A DNA stretch of 7,395 nt from Dehalococcoidia bacterium (GTDB taxonomy: Bacteria > Chloroflexota > Dehalococcoidia > E44-bin15), in the NCBI GenBank assembly GCA_030638665.1, contig DAOWEF010000033.1, positions 1-7,395 of the forward strand, written 5' to 3'. The notes beneath the pieces were generated by a model. That model saw only the letters and a list, made by a program, of their open reading frames with translations. It was not told where the DNA came from and searched no databases. This document shows, piece by piece, positions 6,226 to 7,395 of the stretch (its first letter is position 1; each line of letters opens with the position of its first letter). The translations under genes and the position numbers were made by a program.

Positions 6226-7395
6226 TTGGATTTTCGATTCAGCGATGATGAAGAGGCCTTTCGCAGAGAGGTCCAAAACTTCCTTAAGCGGGAGCTTCCG
6301 CAGTCGTATGAGCGGGCCGTGCTCCACGGCGGGGAAACGGACGAGGAGTGGGAGTTCACCAAGCAGTTCACCAGGAAGCTGGGAGAGAAGGGCTGGATCG
6401 CTATCTGGTGGCCCAGGGAATATGGTGGTCTAGAGGGCTCAGACATGGAATATCTCATTTTCAATGAGGAGACCGCCTACCGCAGGGCGCCGCGCATGGA
6501 TGGTGGGGGAACCGGGATCGTGGGGCCCACCATCCTGGCCCACGGCACCGAGGAGCAGAAGAGGCGTTTCCTCCCCCCCATAGCACGGGGGGAGGTGATG
6601 TGGATCCAGTGTTTCTCCGAGCCCGATTTTGGCTCCGATTCCGCCGGAATTAAAACTACTGCGGTGGAGGATGGGGATTCTTATATCATTAATGGACAGA
6701 AGACCTGGATAAGCTACGGTCACCGCGGCGACTTATGCTACATGACGACGAGGACTGACCCTGAGGCACCCAAGCACCGCGGTCTCAGCTACTTCCTGGT
6801 AGATATGAAGACCCCAGGGATTACCGTCCGCCCCATAACCAACATGATCGGCGCCGATGGCTTCTGCGAGGTCTACTTCGATAACGTACGTGTCCCCAGA
6901 GAGAACATGTTGGGAGAGAAGAACCAGGGCTGGATGATCATGATGACTACCCTCAGCTTTGAGCGGGGGACGCTGGCCTCTATTGCGGGTTCCATGCGGC
7001 GCACTATTGATGACCTGGTAGCCTTTGCCAAGGAAGCGCGCTACCAAGGTCAGCCCCTGGCCATGGATCCCGCAGTGCGGCAAAAGCTGGCCGATATAGT
7101 TATCGAGGTCCAGGTGGCGCGCCTCTTCGTCTACCGGGTGGTCTGGATGCAGGGACAGGGGCTTATCCCCACCTACCAGGCTTCGATGGCGAAGCTTTAT
7201 GGTGATGAGCTGAACCTCCAGATTACTCGTCTGGGCACCGAGATCATGGACCTTTATGGCCAACTGGCCTGGAAATCTAAGTGGGCTCCGCTGAACGGGG
7301 AGATCGCCGGTGCCTATCTGAACAACCTTGGCTGTCTCTTCGCCGGTGGCACTCCGGAGATTCAGCGTACCATTATTGCCACTATTGGGCTGGGA
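6226..7395 (+). CDS. Acyl-CoA dehydrogenase, 3' partial
   Basis: FAD-dependent enzyme of the acyl-CoA dehydrogenase superfamily, which introduces an alpha-beta double bond into an acyl-CoA and passes electrons to an electron-transfer flavoprotein. The 390 visible codons run without a stop to the window edge. The last segment, GGTPEIQRTIIATIGLG, is the standard C-terminus, so only a few residues are missing. N-terminal helical domain: MDFRFSDDEEAFRREVQNF; then GWIAIWWPREYGGLEG (57-71). The middle beta domain has the flavin/substrate signature CFSEPDFGSDSAG (129-141) and the INGQKTWIS segment (155-163). The C-terminal helical domain begins near 233. The position of the usual catalytic Glu of medium-chain enzymes (YEGT) is AGGT here, so that Glu is absent. 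E246 in LSFERG aligns with the alternative catalytic Glu of isovaleryl-CoA dehydrogenase (LDLER) and may take over. Substrate is unknown. Start is TTG, read as Met, with a strong ribosome binding site. It is divergently transcribed from the giant activase gene. Confidence 0.93.
   Translation, partial: MDFRFSDDEEAFRREVQNFLKRELPQSYERAVLHGGETDEEWEFTKQFTRKLGEKGWIAIWWPREYGGLEGSDMEYLIFNEETAYRRAPRMDGGGTGIVGPTILAHGTEEQKRRFLPPIARGEVMWIQCFSEPDFGSDSAGIKTTAVEDGDSYIINGQKTWISYGHRGDLCYMTTRTDPEAPKHRGLSYFLVDMKTPGITVRPITNMIGADGFCEVYFDNVRVPRENMLGEKNQGWMIMMTTLSFERGTLASIAGSMRRTIDDLVAFAKEARYQGQPLAMDPAVRQKLADIVIEVQVARLFVYRVVWMQGQGLIPTYQASMAKLYGDELNLQITRLGTEIMDLYGQLAWKSKWAPLNGEIAGAYLNNLGCLFAGGTPEIQRTIIATIGLG

Noticed and set aside
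6439..7263. Two minus-strand open frames (94 and 176 codons) opposite the acyl-CoA dehydrogenase
   Set aside because: They are antisense shadows of a well-supported gene with all family motifs on the plus strand. The products are rich in His, Pro and Gly without recognisable domains.

Overview
The window looks like a piece of chromosome from an anaerobic bacterium, most probably of the Chloroflexota (Dehalococcoidia-like). That placement is an inference from three things: the style of the polyprenyl synthase (a DDILGIWGD second Asp motif), the compact 281-residue IspH, and a giant acyl-CoA dehydratase activase-type protein, a family of strict anaerobes. I see no rRNA, tRNA, CRISPR array, insertion sequence or phage gene. 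Base composition looks even, moderately GC-rich, apart from AT-richer patches at the activase gene start and at one of its domain junctions.

Layout, left to right. (1) Bases 2-742, plus strand: a trans-type polyprenyl diphosphate synthase whose N-terminus, including the first two Asp of the first Asp-rich motif, lies outside the window. (2) Bases 867-1712, plus strand: IspH, the last enzyme of the MEP isoprenoid pathway. It makes IPP and DMAPP, which the upstream synthase condenses, so the two genes form an isoprenoid pair. (3) A 151-base convergent gap with no convincing terminator. (4) Bases 1864-6114, minus strand: one 1416-residue protein containing two ASKHA/BcrA-BadF-HgdC-type ATPase modules, a cysteine cluster, a DUF2229-type segment and a long C-terminal part resembling the 2-hydroxyacyl-CoA dehydratase (HgdB/double-cubane) fold. 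(5) A 111-base divergent promoter region with a good sigma70-like promoter reading rightwards. (6) Bases 6226 to the right edge, plus strand: an acyl-CoA dehydrogenase that lacks only its last few residues.

The left half is housekeeping isoprenoid synthesis. The right half points to CoA-ester and low-potential redox chemistry. The giant protein appears to carry both the ATP-driven electron-injecting module and an acceptor-like module in one chain, and no separate dehydratase subunit lies beside it. Its actual substrate cannot be read from the sequence and is the main open question here.
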